DNA of 64,000 nucleotides from Winogradskyella wandonensis (GTDB taxonomy: Bacteria; Bacteroidota; Bacteroidia; Flavobacteriales; Flavobacteriaceae): NCBI RefSeq assembly GCF_004346845.1, contig NZ_SMGI01000005.1, forward strand, positions 82,805 through 146,804. The letters are read 5' to 3'. How positions within the stretch are numbered: position 1 is the first letter of the stretch; each line of letters begins with the position of its first letter. The translations under genes were made by a program, and so were the position numbers. Of this stretch, positions 62,212 through 64,000 are shown one piece after another. The notes below the pieces were generated by a model. That model searched no databases, was not told the origin of the DNA, and was given only the letters and a program-made list of their open reading frames with translations.

Positions 62212-62250
62212 GAATGGAATGAGCATATTCATTTAAACTAAACTATTGAT

Positions 62251-62321
62251 AACAACAACAAAAAAAGAGCAACAAAAAAAAAGCAAAAAAAACAAAACAA
62301 AAACAAAAAAAACAACGAACA
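62251..62321. repeat. 71-base T-free, A-rich tract
   Basis: No T occurs over 71 bases; the tract is built of A runs separated by C and sometimes G (AACAACAAC, GCAACAAAA, GCAAAAAAAAC). Similar short CAACAAAACAGC and CAACAACAA pieces end array units 1 and 5. The strand bias suggests a role in melting or RNA folding, or slippage. Confidence 0.85.
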
Positions 62322-62330
62322 TTGAAAAAC

Positions 62331-63045
62331 ATCATTGTTGTTGCTGATAAAATTAATTTGAATATTACCATACAGTGATAAGGACAATTATAATAATACT
62401 CTGGTAATTGCCATTTATAGCCTCTTAAAAACTGTAAATACCAACAAAACAGCAACAAAAAATAGTGTTCCTGATTTTTTGATTAACTCTAATGTTGTTA
62501 TCAAAACAATAATTATTATAATATTTAGGTTCATTTGCAGTTTCCCTAAAAAAAATATTTTCAAAACAGCAAAGACAAAAAAACCATTGCTGCTGATAAA
62601 ACTTGAATTAAATAGTGTTATACAGTTATAAGAATTATTATAATATTCGATTATTACCAACGAAAACCTCTCAAAAATTTGAAATACCAATAAACAAAAA
62701 ATTCGTTGCTGATTTTTTGATTAAATCTAATACTAATATTAAAACAATAATTATTATAATATTTTGGTTCATACATAGTTTCCTAAAAAGGTATCCTGTT
62801 TAAAACAGTAAGGACAAAAAACCATTGCTCCTGATAAAAATTTAATCAAATAGTATTATGTAGTTATAAGAATTATTATAATATTTGATTATTACAAACG
62901 AAATCCTAACTGAGATTTCAAATACCTCTAAAGCAACAACAATAAAAACCATTGCTGCTGATAAAATTTAATTATGTAGTGTTGTACGATGCCAACAATA
63001 ATTATAATAATACTGGGAGTATTATTATTTATTGTTTCTCCAATG
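62331..63045. repeat. array of six imperfect repeats, period about 122 bp
   Basis: Each unit has CTGAT (at 62344, 62471, 62593, 62709, 62831, 62958) and, about 40 bases later, a 15-base AT core (62386, 62511, 62633, 62749, 62871, 63000). Intervals between CTGAT marks are 127, 122, 116, 122 and 127. Units 2-5 have the core AATTATTATAATATT. Units 1 and 6 both have AATTATAATAATACT. Units 2 and 4 share CTGATTTTTTGATTAA and a GGTTCAT downstream of the core. Units 3 and 5 share CTGATAAAA and TAGTTATAAG/CAGTTATAAG. Units tend to end in CAAAACAGC- or GGACAAAAA-like A-rich sequence. No coding potential is convincing. 62172-63330 otherwise holds no gene. Confidence 0.8.
62996..63034. other. 17-bp stem-loop in the last array unit
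   Basis: CAATAATTATAATAATACT pairs with AGTATTATTATTTATTG around GGG, with one two-base bulge (TT) in the left arm. It contains the variant core of the end unit. In unit 1 the same core is also enclosed by a hairpin (GGACAATTA with TAATTGCC). Confidence 0.7.
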
Positions 63046-63330
63046 AGTAAAACATAACTACAATAGCAGCGAAAAAAAAATGTTGTTAATCACTTAATTA
63101 GTCTCTGACTTTTAATATTGAGTAACTGTTAAACATATTTTAAAGAATTGTAAAGGCTATAAAAAAGAATTTAAGTGCTGCAATAATTAAAGTGTTATTA
63201 TTAAAACGAAATAATACAATGTTTTTCGGTACTATGTGAATGCCTTGTCGGTAAAAATTTCTGTGAATTATGCATTAATGTGGGTCATTAAAGTTTTATT
63301 ATGAGGTTTCAGGTTACTTCTTAGTATTTA

Positions 63331-63708
63331 CTAATTCATATAATCCTGCCACTGTATAAGTACATATTTTTCAATTCCGTTCTCTTTTCGTTTTAAAAAA
63401 CCGTATTCATAAACAAAAAAGTAAACATCTCCTTTTTGATTTTTCCAATAGTGCGTGAAAAATTTTGGATTAAAGCCTTCTTTTATTAGAATACCACTTC
63501 GCACTGTCGCCTTCCCTGCTCTATTATATTCTTTCAATAACTTTCGGTTTAAGCGTAATTGGTTATCTACTTTATTATAGAAGCGCTTTGGCTTTTGTTT
63601 TTCTCTTTGGTATTGGTGAGAACTTTTGCATTGAGGGTCACAATACTTTTTATCTATTCTACCAATTAACTCCTTATTACAGTAAAGACAATTTTTTACT
63701 AATCGCAT
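63331..63708 (-). CDS. zinc-ribbon protein, divergent member of a common flavobacterial family
   Basis: The 125-residue protein begins MRLVKNCLYCNKELIGRIDK and has CxxC then CxxxC (CDPQCKSSHQYQ) within the first 32 residues. A basic, helical middle (RFYNKVDNQLRLNRKLLKEY) and a C-terminal segment with FFTHYWKNQKGDVYFFVYEYG follow. Chromosomal Flavobacteriia carry very similar proteins of unknown role, from memory. This one is on the element, reads toward the repeat array, and is divergent from the recombinase fragment at 63799. DNA or RNA binding is likely but not shown. Confidence 0.75.
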   Translation of the reverse strand: MRLVKNCLYCNKELIGRIDKKYCDPQCKSSHQYQREKQKPKRFYNKVDNQLRLNRKLLKEYNRAGKATVRSGILIKEGFNPKFFTHYWKNQKGDVYFFVYEYGFLKRKENGIEKYVLIQWQDYMN

Positions 63709-63798
63709 AAATTCTATTATTAACAGTATATTATACGTAAAATAATCGAATATAGTACTACTATCAGTTTTTCAATTGATATTTTTGACAAAAATGAT

Positions 63799-64000
63799 AT
63801 GAAAAATAGAACAACCATAAAATTAGAACCTGTAAAGCACAACAATACGGACTATGTTGTTATCCATTTCAATAATTCATCTGAAGTTAAAGACTATATC
63901 AAAGGATTCTATGGTATAAAACAGGGTAAGAAAAATAACACTTTCTATATTAAATACTATGACACTGTTATAAATGAGCTCTTTAACTATTTTAGAGATA
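63799..64000 (+). CDS. probable tyrosine recombinase, N-terminal fragment (cut by window edge)
   Basis: The open frame starts MKNRTTIKLEPVKHNNTDYV and continues for 67 codons to the window end, with FYIKYYDTVINELFNYFRD last. This resembles the N-terminal domain that precedes the SAM-like domain in a group of Bacteroidetes Xer/IntI-like recombinases (pattern TIxLxP....W/FYIxY...I..LF). No catalytic residue is inside the window, so the call rests on the N-terminus only. The 89 bases between it and the divergent zinc-ribbon gene must hold both promoters. Confidence 0.55.
   Translation, partial: MKNRTTIKLEPVKHNNTDYVVIHFNNSSEVKDYIKGFYGIKQGKKNNTFYIKYYDTVINELFNYFRD

Noticed and set aside
62243..62690. 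Minus-strand open frames of 71 and 91 codons over the repeats
   Set aside because: They are low-complexity translations (Phe/Cys runs from poly-A/C DNA, Ile runs from the AT cores) that overlap each other and lack any gene-like composition.
62331..63045. Array as a CRISPR locus
   Set aside because: Units are about 122 bp, imperfect throughout, with no short identical repeat and unique-spacer pattern, and no cas gene is in view.
62331..63045. Array as a classical integron attC cassette array
   Set aside because: No gene lies between the repeats, and I could not place conserved GTTRRRY/RYYYAAC boxes in all units. The recombinase fragment is too short to show IntI features.

Overview
The window looks like the chromosome of a marine or otherwise aerobic member of the Flavobacteriia (Bacteroidetes). 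It is AT-rich. Several promoters match the Bacteroidetes sigma consensus (TTTG, 19 bp, TAnnTTTG). The gene set is typical of the family: Lacal_2735-type protein, DUF4290, DUF2911, DUF493, BshB1, ATP-dependent PckA, fused CcsBA and a PIG-L deacetylase. The sequence does not allow a genus to be named; the gene content would fit Winogradskyella, Olleya or Psychroserpens-like bacteria.

Layout. 1-3 kb: a truncated MlaE-type permease and a sulfur module (SQR, TusE-like carrier, DsrE-like protein) on the minus strand. This module diverges from a FadL-type outer-membrane channel. 4.7-9.4 kb: tRNA-Ser, a DUF3108 protein, two tandem M28 peptidases, and tRNA-His followed by stacked hairpins and a GIY-YIG gene. 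9.4-17.3 kb: bshB1, an SLC13 permease, pckA, a DUF2490 protein, a trans-sulfuration enzyme and a MATE pump. 17.4-22.7 kb: small membrane proteins, the CcsBA cytochrome c assembly protein and MscL. 22.8-34.8 kb: a colinear housekeeping run (DUF2520, KdsC, UbiA, Maf, MscS, CorA, PIG-L, SSS symporter), then DUF2911. 35-37.5 kb: an arsenic operon (arsR, DUF6428-like, arsC-type phosphatase, acr3).

37.5-51.5 kb is the most striking chromosomal block. It holds two consecutive same-strand operons with four different photolyase/cryptochrome proteins and their usual partners: DUF2256, TIGR03643, GTP cyclohydrolase I, flavin reductase, ABC1 kinase, SDR proteins, glutathione peroxidase, TspO and SRPBCC. 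Both operon promoters carry the same dyad, GTTTAAC-N14-GTTAAAC, and the first gene is a TetR-type regulator. I read this as a light-damage or photo-oxidative stress regulon under one regulator. A second shared site, CATGACAt-type dyads centred exactly 29.5 bp upstream of the -7 box, links the sqr operon, the FadL-like channel and the SLC13 permease.

51.7-60 kb is core genome again (murA, DUF4290, recQ, fmt, HU, YqgE, aminotransferase). At tRNA-Met (60.07 kb) an integrated element begins. It has a tyrosine integrase abutting the tRNA terminator, an unknown 215-residue protein, about 1.2 kb of non-coding AT-rich DNA, a zinc-ribbon protein, and the first 67 codons of a second probable tyrosine recombinase cut by the window edge. 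The non-coding DNA contains a six-unit array with a period of about 122 bp. Its spacing is symmetric (127, 122, 116, 122, 127) and its two end units share a variant core. I do not recognise this array, and it is my best candidate for an undescribed system.
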